Positions 1 through 9,317 of a stretch of DNA of 60,881 nucleotides are shown here, piece by piece; position 1 is the first letter of the stretch, and every line of letters starts with the position of its first letter. The notes beneath the pieces were generated by a model, which saw only the letters and a program-made list of their open reading frames with translations, was not told where the DNA came from and searched no databases. The stretch is taken from positions 1-60,881 of the forward strand of contig CAMBBW010000002.1 of the NCBI GenBank assembly GCA_945863425.1, read 5' to 3'. Source of the DNA: Lishizhenia tianjinensis (lineage in GTDB: Bacteria; Bacteroidota; Bacteroidia; Flavobacteriales_D; Crocinitomicaceae). The translations under genes were made by a program, and so were the position numbers.

Positions 1-3000
1 TATGATGATTACGTGGGGTGTGATGTGAGTCGAGGATTAGGTTATTACTACAACGGTGATAATTATGATGCAGATAATTCTGGATACAAAGGATATGGGA
101 ATTCACCTCCAGCAGTTGGTGTTGATTTTTTTGAAGGACCTTATCAAGATGACGATGGAATCGATAACGGGTTTGGAATAGGTGAGGATGAAGCACTAAA
201 TGGTATTGGGTATGGAGATGGAATTGTGGATAATGAACGGTTTGGAATGCGAAGATTTTTGTACTATTCGAATACTACAAACGGAGCCAATCCTAATCAA
301 ACGGATCCTGTTAATGCTTCAGACTACTATAATTATTTAAGGGGATATTGGAAAGATGGAACTAAATTCGTTTACGGAGGAAGTGGTCATGTTTCAGACC
401 CTGATGCAAATCCATTAATTCCCTGCGATTTTATGTTTCCGGGTACTACGGATCCTCAAGGTTGGGGAACTGGAGGTTTACCTCAATCAAACTGGACGGA
501 ACAAACAGCGAATAATACCCCTAACGACAGAAGATTTGTTGAGTCAGCTGGGCCATTTGTGCTAAAACCAGGAGCCGTAAATAATATTACTGTTGGCGTT
601 GTTTGGGCAAGATCAACCGGTGGAGATCCTTTTCAATCTGTAGAAACCTTGAGGAGGGCAGATGATAAAGCCCAAGCATTATTCGAAAATTGTTTTAAAG
701 TAATGGATGCTCCACATGCTCCAGATATGCAGATTCAAGAAATGAATGAAGAACTTATTTTGACCTTGTCGAATGCTCCAAATTCGAATAATTTTAAGGA
801 GGAATATGTGGAAGCGGATCCATTTATTGTAGCCAGTGATCCAAATGCTGATAAGAAATTTCGTTTTCAAGGATATCAAATTTTCCAGTTAAAATCCAAT
901 CAAGTTTCATTATCCGATTTAAGAAATCCTGAAAAAGCAAGGTTAATTGCCCAATGCGATATAAAAGATAATATTAAGAGCATTATTAATTTTGAATTTG
1001 ATGAAGAATTGGGATTTAGTGTTCCGATTGAAGTTGTTCAGGCTGAAAATAAAGGGATTAAACATAGTTTTTCGGTTGATAAAGACTTGTTTGCTCAGGG
1101 GCAGCCCAAACTGATCAACTTTAAGCGATATTATTACATGGCGATTGCTTATGCCCATAACAATTATAAAACCTATATTCCAGATGATCCTGCCAATATT
1201 GATGGTCAAAAAACTCCCTATTTAGCGAGTAGAAAAGCGGCAGTAGGCGAAGTGTTAGTTATAGAAGGAATTCCGCACAACCCGACACCTGAAAATGATG
1301 GAACCAATTATATTATGGAATATGGCCATTCCCCACAAATCACACGTATCGATGGATATGGCAATGGCAATCGATCTTTAGAGTTTACTCAAGCTACCTT
1401 GAATAAAATTTTATTAGATGGATTTATGGAAAATCCGACGTATGATTACGGAAAAGGACCAATCAATGTCAAAGTAGTAGATCCATTGGCGTTAGCACCA
1501 GGATATTTTGAATGTAAATTCAGAGATTATGTAGCACCGGCAACCGGGAATGGTGCAGATACAGCTAGTTGGGTGGTTTATCAATACGATAAAAAAGGTG
1601 GGACTATTTTGGATTCAGTAACATCAGATCAGACAATTGCAGTGGATAATGAGCAAATTATTCCTCAATGGGGTATTTCGGTTCAAATTCACCAAGAGAA
1701 TTATTATTTTGCCTCTGGTTCTGGAAACGTTTCAGCGAAATATACAGATATGATAGAATCGTCGATTGAATTTGCAGATTCATCCAAAAGATGGTTAACA
1801 GGAGTATCAGATAACGATGCTTATTTCCCAACGAACTGGGTTCGGTCAGGGGATTACGCACCAGAGACAGATGAAAATGTTGATGCCTACGAATGTTTGC
1901 CTGATGGAGCAACCTACCTAGATCCTTGTCAATACCGCGATGAGGCAGGAGCTGATCCGGATCAAAAATATGAATCGATATTATCTGGTACAATTGCTCC
2001 GCATAGATTAGTTGGATATCAAGCAGATTATATGCCGTTGGCTTACTTTGGAACATTTACTGGATCAAGCAAAACTAATGCATCAATCAGTTTTTTACCA
2101 AGCGTAAATATTATATTGACGAATGATAAATCAAAATGGACGCGTTGTCCGGTGATTGAGTTGGGAAGAAATACAGCATTAAACGTAGGTTCTGCAGCAG
2201 CGGGTGCAATGCGTAAAAGTCCAAGTGTCAACAAAGAAGGTCAACCGGATGGAGCTGGAAATGGAATGGGCTGGTTCCCTGGATATGCCGTGGATTTGGA
2301 ATCTGGAGCACGTTTGTACATGGCTTTTGGAGAGAACTCATTCTTAGGAGGAGAAAACGGAGCAGATATGAAATGGAATCCAACGGATCGTTTCATTAGT
2401 AATGTTGGAACACCGTTAATGGGAGGAATGCATGCGATTTATGTATTTAGTTACAACCAGAAAACGATTAATGGCTTCTCCAATGGATTTGATTTCCCTG
2501 CTTACATTCCAACAGAAGCAGAAACGAATGGGACAAACTTTCTACAAAACAAATGGTTGGAGGTAGAAACAAATAACACGCAGAGCAAAAGAGAGTTGTA
2601 TGGTAGTTTGTCATGGGTATCTTATCCATTATTACGCCCAACACAATCGTTGTTATCAACAGATGTAACGATCAAGCTTCGAGTGAATAAAGAGTACAAG
2701 AACTTTGTTGGTTCAGGCGAGAATGGCGGTAAACCAATGTACTCGTGGAACATGGATGACATTGCAACGGTTACAGCAGATAAAGACCAATTGGCAGAAG
2801 CATTGAAAATGATTAATGTAGTACCAAATCCGTATTATGCATTCTCTGAGTATGAACGCAATCGTTTAGATACACGTGTTAAAATAACTAATTTGCCAAA
2901 AACATGTACGATAAATATCTATACAGTGAATGGTAAGTTGGTTCGAACATTCAAAAAAGACAGTGAGGTCACGTCACAAGATTGGGATTTAACGAATAAT

Positions 3001-3117
3001 AAAAGTATTCCAGTAGCAAGTGGAGTATATTTAATACATGTTGAAATTCCTGGAGTAGGGGAAAGGGTGTTGAAATTTGTGGGTGGTATGAGACAAGTGG
3101 ATTTACAAGGTATTTAA
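1..3117 (+). CDS. Large T9SS-secreted protein, 5'-truncated by the window edge
   Basis: The reading frame is open from the first base, so the true start lies outside the window and more than 1,038 C-terminal residues are present. The N-terminal visible part is rich in Asp, Gly, Asn and Tyr, with DDDGIDN-like acidic turns that could bind calcium. The last ~85 residues look like a type IX secretion type A sorting domain: NPYY motif, a beta-rich segment with VNGKLVRTF, then VASGVYLIHVE and a short tail. The protein is therefore expected to cross the outer membrane through T9SS. Its own function is not recognisable. A PorV/PorQ-family gene follows 21 bases downstream on the same strand, which suggests a dedicated partner. 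Confident as a T9SS cargo, not on activity. Confidence 0.85.
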   Translation, partial: YDDYVGCDVSRGLGYYYNGDNYDADNSGYKGYGNSPPAVGVDFFEGPYQDDDGIDNGFGIGEDEALNGIGYGDGIVDNERFGMRRFLYYSNTTNGANPNQTDPVNASDYYNYLRGYWKDGTKFVYGGSGHVSDPDANPLIPCDFMFPGTTDPQGWGTGGLPQSNWTEQTANNTPNDRRFVESAGPFVLKPGAVNNITVGVVWARSTGGDPFQSVETLRRADDKAQALFENCFKVMDAPHAPDMQIQEMNEELILTLSNAPNSNNFKEEYVEADPFIVASDPNADKKFRFQGYQIFQLKSNQVSLSDLRNPEKARLIAQCDIKDNIKSIINFEFDEELGFSVPIEVVQAENKGIKHSFSVDKDLFAQGQPKLINFKRYYYMAIAYAHNNYKTYIPDDPANIDGQKTPYLASRKAAVGEVLVIEGIPHNPTPENDGTNYIMEYGHSPQITRIDGYGNGNRSLEFTQATLNKILLDGFMENPTYDYGKGPINVKVVDPLALAPGYFECKFRDYVAPATGNGADTASWVVYQYDKKGGTILDSVTSDQTIAVDNEQIIPQWGISVQIHQENYYFASGSGNVSAKYTDMIESSIEFADSSKRWLTGVSDNDAYFPTNWVRSGDYAPETDENVDAYECLPDGATYLDPCQYRDEAGADPDQKYESILSGTIAPHRLVGYQADYMPLAYFGTFTGSSKTNASISFLPSVNIILTNDKSKWTRCPVIELGRNTALNVGSAAAGAMRKSPSVNKEGQPDGAGNGMGWFPGYAVDLESGARLYMAFGENSFLGGENGADMKWNPTDRFISNVGTPLMGGMHAIYVFSYNQKTINGFSNGFDFPAYIPTEAETNGTNFLQNKWLEVETNNTQSKRELYGSLSWVSYPLLRPTQSLLSTDVTIKLRVNKEYKNFVGSGENGGKPMYSWNMDDIATVTADKDQLAEALKMINVVPNPYYAFSEYERNRLDTRVKITNLPKTCTINIYTVNGKLVRTFKKDSEVTSQDWDLTNNKSIPVASGVYLIHVEIPGVGERVLKFVGGMRQVDLQGI

Positions 3118-3138
3118 TAACAAGAAAGCACTATTGAA

Positions 3139-4203
3139 ATGAAAAGTAGAATGAATATATCATTAGTAGGATTGTTAACAGCAAGTGTTGTTCTTTCATC
3201 AAGTTTATTTGCTGGTAATGAAGACAGAATTGGTTCTGCCGGAGCTTCGCATTTATTAATTAATCCATGGGCACGAGGTTCTGCTATCGGAGATGCAGGT
3301 GTTGCAAACATGAATGGAATAGAGGCAACGTTTACGAATGTAGCAGGCTTAGCATTCACGGATAAAACGCAAATAAAATTCAATTATTCAAATTGGATGG
3401 GTAATGCAGGAATTAGCTTAAACAGTGCTGGTTTTGCACAGCGAATAAATGAATCAAGCGTTTTTTCTGTAAGTGTACAATCATTAAATTATGGTGATAT
3501 TCCAATTACAACCGTAGCAAATCCAGAAGGAAATATTGGATTCTTCTCTCCTCGAGCAAACATCTTCAATGTTGCCTATGCCAAAGAATTCTCATCGTCT
3601 ATTTCGGGTGGAATTAATTTTAAAGTTATTTCGGAGAATATTTCTAATATGAAAGCAACGGGTGTAGCAATTGATGCAGGTATCCGATATGTTACTGGTG
3701 AACAAGATCATATTAAGTTTGGAATCGCTTTGAAAAATGTTGGGCCGGTAATGAAATACAAAGGAGATGGTTTAGCACAACAAGTTTCTTACGTTTCTAC
3801 TGGCTTCATCGGTAGTTTGGAGAATAGATCGGCCACTTACGAAATGCCATCATTACTTTCCATTGCTGGTTCATATGACTTTATCTTTAATGAAAAAAGT
3901 AAATTAAATCTCGCAGTTGCATTTACAGCAAATTCTTTTTCAAAGGATCAATATCGATTAGGATTGGATTATGGAATGACATCTGAAAAAATGGCATTTA
4001 ATTTAAGAGGCGGTATGGTTTATGAAAATGGTGCATTTACATCAGAGAATCGTTCTAATGCTTTAATCGGACCAACTGCTGGTTTCTCGATTGATGCTTT
4101 AGTTGGAAAAAGTAAAAGTGCATTAGGGTTAGAATATTGTGCACGTTTTGCTGGTGTGTTTGGAATTATTCATACAATTGGTGCTACAATTTCTTTGAAA
4201 TAA
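3139..4203 (+). CDS. PorV/PorQ-family outer-membrane protein
   Basis: 354 residues with a signal peptide (about residues 1-25, ending near SLFAG). The mature part has the family features: an N-terminal GSAGASHLLINPWARG segment, the GDAGVANMNGIEATFTNVAGLA stretch given here in part, and alternating beta strands of a 14-stranded-type barrel. The family includes PorV, the T9SS shuttle that carries cargo to the sortase, and PorQ. This copy lies directly downstream of a T9SS cargo gene and is probably co-transcribed with it. It may be a cargo-specific paralogue and not the genome's main PorV. A strong hairpin terminator follows the stop codon. Confidence 0.82.
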   Translation: MKSRMNISLVGLLTASVVLSSSLFAGNEDRIGSAGASHLLINPWARGSAIGDAGVANMNGIEATFTNVAGLAFTDKTQIKFNYSNWMGNAGISLNSAGFAQRINESSVFSVSVQSLNYGDIPITTVANPEGNIGFFSPRANIFNVAYAKEFSSSISGGINFKVISENISNMKATGVAIDAGIRYVTGEQDHIKFGIALKNVGPVMKYKGDGLAQQVSYVSTGFIGSLENRSATYEMPSLLSIAGSYDFIFNEKSKLNLAVAFTANSFSKDQYRLGLDYGMTSEKMAFNLRGGMVYENGAFTSENRSNALIGPTAGFSIDALVGKSKSALGLEYCARFAGVFGIIHTIGATISLK

Positions 4204-4227
4204 AAAGTTATTATTTTATATTTGTTC

Positions 4228-4257
4228 AAGAGAGCCTGAAAGGGCTCTCTTCTTTGT
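4228..4257 (+). terminator. Rho-independent terminator after the PorV-like gene
   Basis: A perfect 9-bp stem (AAGAGAGCC / GGCTCTCTT) with a six-base loop is followed by a T-rich tail. It lies 24 bases after the PorV-like stop codon and separates it from greA. Confidence 0.85.
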
Positions 4258-4279
4258 TTAAATCGTTAATACTTAGTGT

Positions 4280-4753
4280 ATGTCACAAATAAATTATTAT
4301 ACAGAAGAAGGCCTACAAAAATTAAAAAGTGATCTTTACAATATGAAGGTCGTTCAACGTCCCGCTATTTCTGAGCAAATCGCGGAAGCTAGGGATAAAG
4401 GAGATTTGTCTGAAAATGCAGAATATGATGCCGCAAAAGAAGCGCAGGGTTTATTGGAAATGAAAATTTCAAAAATGGAGAATATTATTGCAAATGCTCG
4501 TTTAATTGATGAATCGCATATTGATAACTCTAAAGTTTTTATATTATCAAATGTAAAAATAAAAAATATCGCTAACGGTATGGAAGTGGTCTATATCCTA
4601 GTCGCAGAAAACGAGGCTGATATTAAATTAAAAAAGATTTCAGTTGACTCACCGATTGGTAAAGGATTACTTGGTAAAAAAGTAGGAAATATTGTAGATA
4701 TTCAAACTCCTGGAGGAATTTTGCAATTTGAGATAATGAATATTTCGCGTTAA
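4280..4753 (+). CDS. greA: Transcription elongation factor GreA
   Basis: 157 residues, the normal GreA length. The N-terminal half is a coiled-coil hairpin carrying the family signature around residues 40-55 (ARDKGDLSENAEYDAAKE), whose acidic tip enters the RNA polymerase secondary channel and stimulates cleavage of backtracked RNA. The C-terminal half (about residues 85-157) is the FKBP-like domain, with SPIGKGLLGKKVGN. The stop overlaps the start of the HIT gene (TAATG), so the two are probably translationally coupled. Confidence 0.95.
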   Translation: MSQINYYTEEGLQKLKSDLYNMKVVQRPAISEQIAEARDKGDLSENAEYDAAKEAQGLLEMKISKMENIIANARLIDESHIDNSKVFILSNVKIKNIANGMEVVYILVAENEADIKLKKISVDSPIGKGLLGKKVGNIVDIQTPGGILQFEIMNISR

Positions 4754-5145
4754 TGACTTCTATTTTTTCAAAAATTTCCTCCCGCGATATCCCAGCATAC
4801 ATTATTGCCGAGAACGATTTTTTTTTAGCAATATTAGATATTAATCCACTAGTCAAAGGACATACTTTAGTTTTTCCTAAGAAAGAGCAAGATTACATCT
4901 TCGATTTGGAGAATAACGAATTGGAATCTATGATAATTTTTGCTAAAGAAGTAGCTGTCCAATTAAAAAAAGTGATTCCGTGTAGACGAATCGGTTTATC
5001 CGTAATAGGATTGGAAGTTCCTCACGCACATATTCACCTAATACCTATCAACAGCATTGATGATATGAATTTTAGTAAAACTAAACTATTTTTTACACCA
5101 ACAGAAATGACGGAATTACAAAATTTTATTTTGTCCGTTAGTTAA
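4753..5145 (+). CDS. HIT family nucleotide-binding hydrolase
   Basis: 130 residues. The histidine-triad motif HAHIHLIPI lies near residue 95, and the N-terminal half has the LDINPLVKGHTLVFPKK strand typical of Hint/HinT proteins. Members hydrolyse adenosine phosphoramidates or dinucleoside polyphosphates in the cytoplasm. It overlaps greA by one base (TAATG), and the pairing suggests one mRNA. Its stop codon is 2 bases from that of the convergent aldolase gene. Confidence 0.9.
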   Translation: MTSIFSKISSRDIPAYIIAENDFFLAILDINPLVKGHTLVFPKKEQDYIFDLENNELESMIIFAKEVAVQLKKVIPCRRIGLSVIGLEVPHAHIHLIPINSIDDMNFSKTKLFFTPTEMTELQNFILSVS

Positions 5146-5147
5146 TC

Positions 5148-6167
5148 CTAGAAGGTTCTCAATTTTTCAATTGTATAACCGATTTGGTCTGATGAAATGT
5201 CTAAATGTGTTACGAAGCGAATCATTCCTGGGCCAAAAGCAATTGTTTTAATACCCATTGACGATAAATTCTGAATGATTAAATCACGTTTTGCTTCATC
5301 TCTTAATATCGCAACAACAATGTTGGTTTCTACAGCAATGATCTCTTTAATCCAGGATAAATTGGTTAAGGTGTTACTAAGTAACTGAGCATGATTGTGA
5401 TCGATAGTTAGTCGTTCCACGTTATTTTTAAGTGCGTAAATTCCTGCCGCCGCAATTATTCCTGCTTGTCTCATTCCACCACCCAAAACCTTTCGAACGC
5501 GGTGTGCTTTTTTAATAAAATCTTTATTTCCAATAAGAACGGAACCTATTGGAGCTCCCAACCCTTTAGACAGACAAAGTGATATTGAATCAAATTGATT
5601 CGCATATTCTTTAGGGTCTATTTTTGTTTCAACCAATGCATTCATTAATCTAGCTCCATCCAAGTGAAGTGGTATGTTTTTATCCTTCGAAAAACTTGAG
5701 ATTCGTTTGATTTCTTCAAAATTGTAAATTGCACCACCACCTCTGTTTGAAGTATCCTCAATAGATATTAATTGGGTAATTGGAAAATGCACATCATGTT
5801 CAGGATTTATCCACTTTTCTATTTGATTTTTTGTGATTCTACCTCGATCCCCTTGCAATAATCGTACGGAAGCACCTGAGTTTTTGGCAATTCCACCACC
5901 TTCATATTTATAAATATGACTTTCCTCATGACAAATAACCTCGCCACCAGGACGAACATGCACATTAATAGCAATTTGATTGGTCTGAGTACCAGAGGTG
6001 CAGAATAGTGCGGCTTCCATTCCGAAATATTCAGCAACAAATTGTTGTAATTCATTTACGGTTGGGTCTTCACCAAAAACATCATCTCCGGTTTTAGCGC
6101 AAAACATAGCATCAAGCATCTCTGCTGATGGTTTTGTTACGGTATCACTTCTTAAATCTACAATCAT
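5148..6167 (-). CDS. ltaE: Low-specificity L-threonine aldolase (PLP-dependent)
   Basis: 339 residues, typical length. The start (MIVDLRSDTVTKPS) is the canonical aldolase N-terminus. Fold-type I PLP features are visible: HLDGARLMNA near residue 170 and the cofactor lysine in SLCLSKGLGAPIGSVL near residue 200. The enzyme cleaves L-threonine or L-allo-threonine to glycine and acetaldehyde. A TAnnTTTG box lies just upstream. The gene is divergent from the TauE/SafE permease. Confidence 0.92.
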   Translation of the reverse strand: MIVDLRSDTVTKPSAEMLDAMFCAKTGDDVFGEDPTVNELQQFVAEYFGMEAALFCTSGTQTNQIAINVHVRPGGEVICHEESHIYKYEGGGIAKNSGASVRLLQGDRGRITKNQIEKWINPEHDVHFPITQLISIEDTSNRGGGAIYNFEEIKRISSFSKDKNIPLHLDGARLMNALVETKIDPKEYANQFDSISLCLSKGLGAPIGSVLIGNKDFIKKAHRVRKVLGGGMRQAGIIAAAGIYALKNNVERLTIDHNHAQLLSNTLTNLSWIKEIIAVETNIVVAILRDEAKRDLIIQNLSSMGIKTIAFGPGMIRFVTHLDISSDQIGYTIEKLRTF

Positions 6168-6183
6168 ATTTCTTTTATTGCTA

Positions 6184-6191
6184 CAAAGCTA
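6184..6191 (-). promoter_or_regulatory. Bacteroidota -7 box for threonine aldolase
   Basis: The minus strand reads TAGCTTTG, a perfect TAnnTTTG, 16 bases before the ltaE start codon. No convincing TTG -33 element was found at the usual distance, so this is half a promoter match. Confidence 0.5.
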
Positions 6192-6216
6192 TTACTTTAG
6201 TTTAAAATTTATTGAA

Positions 6217-6990
6217 TTGGATCTGATTATTATTCTTTTTACGGTGCTTATTGGAAGTTTACTGACCTTTTTTTCAGGCTTCGGGTTAGGAACAATTTTG
6301 TTACCTGTTTTCACTCTATTTTTTTCACTTGAAATTGCAATTGGTGCAACAGCAATAGTTCATTTTTTTAATTCATTCTTCAAAGTTCTTCTTGTTTATC
6401 GATATGTTAATTGGAAATTGCTACTAAGGTTTGGTTCAACGGCAATACCCTTTGCTTTTATGGGTGCATGGACCTTAGGCAAATTAGATTCATCCGATTT
6501 TGTCATACATTATAACTTTTATTTTCTGAATAAGGATGTTTCATTAATTCAATTTTGTATTGGTGTTTTGATGTTGCTTTTTGCTTCAATCGAATTATTT
6601 TGGAAAAAAAAGGAGTTCAATTTTTCGGGTTCAATGCTATACATAGGTGGATTGTTGAGTGGTTTTTTTGGCGGACTTTCTGGTCATCAAGGGGCGCTAC
6701 GTGCCATGTTTTTGACAAAAACAAATATTTCAAAGGAAGAATTTGTTGCTACGTCAAGTACAATTGGTCTGTTTATTGATTTTACCCGTTTAGTGGTGTA
6801 TTCCACAACGATTTCCATAATTGGTGTTATCTCTATACAATCGACGTTAATTCCTGCCATTTGCGTGGCATTTGTCGGTAGTTACTTTGGTTCAAAATTA
6901 TTGGGGAAAACAACAATGAAATCGGTTCAATACCTGGTGACATTCTTATTGTTTATCATGGGGCTATTATTAGTATTTGGCTTCCTTTAA
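6217..6990 (+). CDS. TauE/SafE family sulfite exporter / anion permease
   Basis: About 257 residues if it starts at the TTG at 6217. There is no ATG in this frame near the beginning of the membrane domain, and the longer reading frame that reaches back to 5998 only mirrors the aldolase gene. The protein is almost entirely hydrophobic, with about eight predicted membrane segments and the family repeats FFSGFGLGTILLP and GGLLSGFFGGLSGHQG. The family moves sulfite, sulfoacetate or related organic anions across the inner membrane. The substrate cannot be told here. The stop overlaps the convergent SRPBCC stop through a shared TTAA. Confidence 0.8.
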   Translation: MDLIIILFTVLIGSLLTFFSGFGLGTILLPVFTLFFSLEIAIGATAIVHFFNSFFKVLLVYRYVNWKLLLRFGSTAIPFAFMGAWTLGKLDSSDFVIHYNFYFLNKDVSLIQFCIGVLMLLFASIELFWKKKEFNFSGSMLYIGGLLSGFFGGLSGHQGALRAMFLTKTNISKEEFVATSSTIGLFIDFTRLVVYSTTISIIGVISIQSTLIPAICVAFVGSYFGSKLLGKTTMKSVQYLVTFLLFIMGLLLVFGFL

Positions 6991-7448
6991 TCCTTATATT
7001 CGCCGAAAATCTCAATTACTTTTGCATATCGGTAATCAAAAATTTCGTTAAGTTTCTTTTGAACAATTATCGGCTTTGCCAGTTTTCCAAATATCCCAAA
7101 AGGAATTTCATAGGAAACGATATCATTCATTTCGACACCTCCAGAAACTTCTTTGAAATGATGTTCGTGGTGCCAGATTCGATAAGGTCCTTTTCTTTGT
7201 TCATCTACAAAATATTTTAGTTCCTCAACATGAGTAATTTCGGTTATCCATTTCATGGGCAGGTTGAAAATTGGCCTCACACGATATTCAATCATTAATC
7301 CCGGATACATTTTTTCCGGCACATCGAAAAGAACATCAAATCCCATGTAATTTGGTGTTATAAGTTTTAAATTACTGGGTGAGGAAAAAAAATCCCAACA
7401 TGTTTGTAAATCTGTTGGAATGATTTGCTTAGTTTTTAGTTGAAACAT
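6987..7448 (-). CDS. SRPBCC (START-like) family protein
   Basis: 153 residues. Pattern of the polyketide-cyclase/START-like fold: an N-terminal strand followed by CWDFFSSPSNLKLITP, a central GLMIEYRVRP strand, WHHEHHF, and a C-terminal helix. The family binds hydrophobic ligands, and no ligand can be assigned. Cytoplasmic; no signal peptide. Its stop overlaps that of the convergent permease by four bases. Confidence 0.8.
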   Translation of the reverse strand: MFQLKTKQIIPTDLQTCWDFFSSPSNLKLITPNYMGFDVLFDVPEKMYPGLMIEYRVRPIFNLPMKWITEITHVEELKYFVDEQRKGPYRIWHHEHHFKEVSGGVEMNDIVSYEIPFGIFGKLAKPIIVQKKLNEIFDYRYAKVIEIFGEYKD

Positions 7449-7531
7449 TTCGTTTATTTATTGAGTAACAATCAAAACTTGAAATTGGTTTAAATAACAA
7501 TTCGATTGGAAATTACTATTACCTTTATTGA

Positions 7532-8131
7532 ATGGAAATGGAATCTTATTATTCGGATTTAATTCGTTATTTTTCAGAAAGGATTATCCTTTCTGACAGC
7601 GATATTAAACTGATTATTTCAGCCTATGAATTTCGGGTTTTAAAGAAAAAAGAATTTTTGTTTCATCAAGGTGAAGTATGTCGATATGAAGCTTTTGTGA
7701 TCAAAGGGGCTTGTAAATTGTATTATTCTGATCTTAAAGGAGCAGATCATATTTTATATTTTGCTTTTAAAGATTGGTGGGTTGGAGACGTTGCTTCTTT
7801 TTCCACTCAAGAACCAGCCGCAATGTCTGCTCAAGCATTAGAAGAAACATATATTCTAACTGTCAATGCGCAAAGAAAAGAAGCGCTATTCGCTCAAGTA
7901 CCCCAATTAGAACGTATGTTTCGAGTTATAACTCAACGAACTTTATCCGTTCTTCAAAAACGATTTTTTTTAACGATGAGTGGAGGTGCTCGAGAACGCT
8001 ATTCACAATTAATTGAACGGTATCCAACGATTGAACAACTGGTTCCTCAGTATCAAATAGCATCTTATTTAGGGATTCTTCCAGAATCTTTGAGTCGACT
8101 CAAAAAACAATTATATGAACAAACCATTTGA
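7532..8131 (+). CDS. Crp/Fnr family transcriptional regulator
   Basis: 199 residues. An N-terminal cyclic-nucleotide-binding-like beta roll (about residues 30-115, FLFHQGEVCRYEAFVIKG) is followed by a dimer helix and a C-terminal winged helix (about 155-199, VPQYQIASYLGILPESLSRL). There is no Fnr-type cysteine cluster. Bacteroidota have many such regulators with unknown effectors. A weaker TACCTTTA box lies at 7520-7527 and may be the promoter. The 3' end overlaps pabB by 17 bases, so the regulator is probably co-expressed with pabB and tilS. Confidence 0.88.
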   Translation: MEMESYYSDLIRYFSERIILSDSDIKLIISAYEFRVLKKKEFLFHQGEVCRYEAFVIKGACKLYYSDLKGADHILYFAFKDWWVGDVASFSTQEPAAMSAQALEETYILTVNAQRKEALFAQVPQLERMFRVITQRTLSVLQKRFFLTMSGGARERYSQLIERYPTIEQLVPQYQIASYLGILPESLSRLKKQLYEQTI

Positions 8132-9317
8132 TTTTCCAATAGCATATTTGAATAGTAATGATGGCTCTTCAATGCTTGCTTTCGGAGAAAAGGAAAGTCT
8201 TACAATAATGGATGGAAATTCGTGGGATTTATTAGATGAATTTCTAGTAAAACATGCTGACAATTATGTTTTTGGTTGCCTAAATTATAACCTTAAAAAT
8301 GAAATTGAATCGCTGAGCACTCGAAATAAAGATCAACATGATTTTCCAATGGTACAATTTTTTGTCCCAACTTGTGTGGTTAAATTGGATCATGAAAATT
8401 TCGAATTTTTACAAGGAGAGAAAACTAATGCAAATTTTGAATTCCTGAATTATTTTCTAGAAGAGGAAACGGATCAGAATTTTCATGAGTTGAAAATAAA
8501 TTGGAAATCCCGAACTACAAAGGATCGTTATTTGAATAACGTGGTTGAATTAAAAAAACACATTGCCAGGGGAGATATTTATGAAGTTAATTATTGTCAA
8601 GAATTTTTTGCTGAAGATGTTTCAATTGATTACCCACTTGATTTTTACTTTAAATTGAACGAAATAACGAAAGCTCCTTTTTCTGCATTTGTTCAAATAA
8701 ATGATAACACCATTTTTTGTGGTAGCCCGGAAAGATATTTAAAAAGAACCCAAAACAAAGTTATTTCGCAGCCGATTAAAGGAACAGCAAGGAGAAATTC
8801 TGATACATTGAGGGATCTTGAATTAGTTGAAAATCTTCGTGCTGATGCAAAAGAACGTGCAGAAAATATTATGATTGTTGATTTGGTTCGCAATGATTTA
8901 GCAAAAATAGCCCTCCCAAACTCTGTTCTGGTGGATGAATTATGCGAAGTTTATTCTTTCGAAACTGTCCACCAAATGATATCAACTATTTCGTGCGAAA
9001 TAGACAATAAAACATCGTTTACTGATATAATCAGAGCAACTTTTCCAATGGGCTCTATGACGGGTGCGCCTAAGCTTAAAGCAATGCAGTTGATTGATCA
9101 ATTTGAAGATTTCTCTCGTGGAATCTATTCAGGAACAGTTGGTTATATTGCGCCAAACGGCGATTTCGATTTTAATGTGGTCATTCGCAGTATTATTTAC
9201 AATACTAAAACTAAGTATCTTTCTTGTCCTGTTGGTGGAGCAATCACGATCGATTCTGATCCAGAAAAGGAGTATAAAGAATGTCAAATTAAAATTTCTC
9301 GTATTTTAAATATGTAA
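8115..9317 (+). CDS. pabB: Chorismate-binding enzyme, aminodeoxychorismate synthase component I type
   Basis: 400 residues with the chorismate-binding domain in the C-terminal ~260 residues: PIKGTARR, ENIMIVDLVRNDLAKI and PMGSMTGAPKLKAMQLID. The short N-terminal region is like PabB and unlike the longer TrpE. No trp genes are nearby. The expected reaction is amination of chorismate to 4-amino-4-deoxychorismate for folate, with a glutaminase subunit encoded elsewhere. Anthranilate synthase is a less likely alternative. It overlaps crp upstream and tilS downstream (TAATG). Confidence 0.85.
   Translation: MNKPFDFPIAYLNSNDGSSMLAFGEKESLTIMDGNSWDLLDEFLVKHADNYVFGCLNYNLKNEIESLSTRNKDQHDFPMVQFFVPTCVVKLDHENFEFLQGEKTNANFEFLNYFLEEETDQNFHELKINWKSRTTKDRYLNNVVELKKHIARGDIYEVNYCQEFFAEDVSIDYPLDFYFKLNEITKAPFSAFVQINDNTIFCGSPERYLKRTQNKVISQPIKGTARRNSDTLRDLELVENLRADAKERAENIMIVDLVRNDLAKIALPNSVLVDELCEVYSFETVHQMISTISCEIDNKTSFTDIIRATFPMGSMTGAPKLKAMQLIDQFEDFSRGIYSGTVGYIAPNGDFDFNVVIRSIIYNTKTKYLSCPVGGAITIDSDPEKEYKECQIKISRILNM

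Noticed and set aside
5998-6216. N-terminal extension of the TauE/SafE permease reaching back to 5998
   Set aside because: It only mirrors the threonine aldolase gene on the other strand and has no membrane character; the family begins near 6217.
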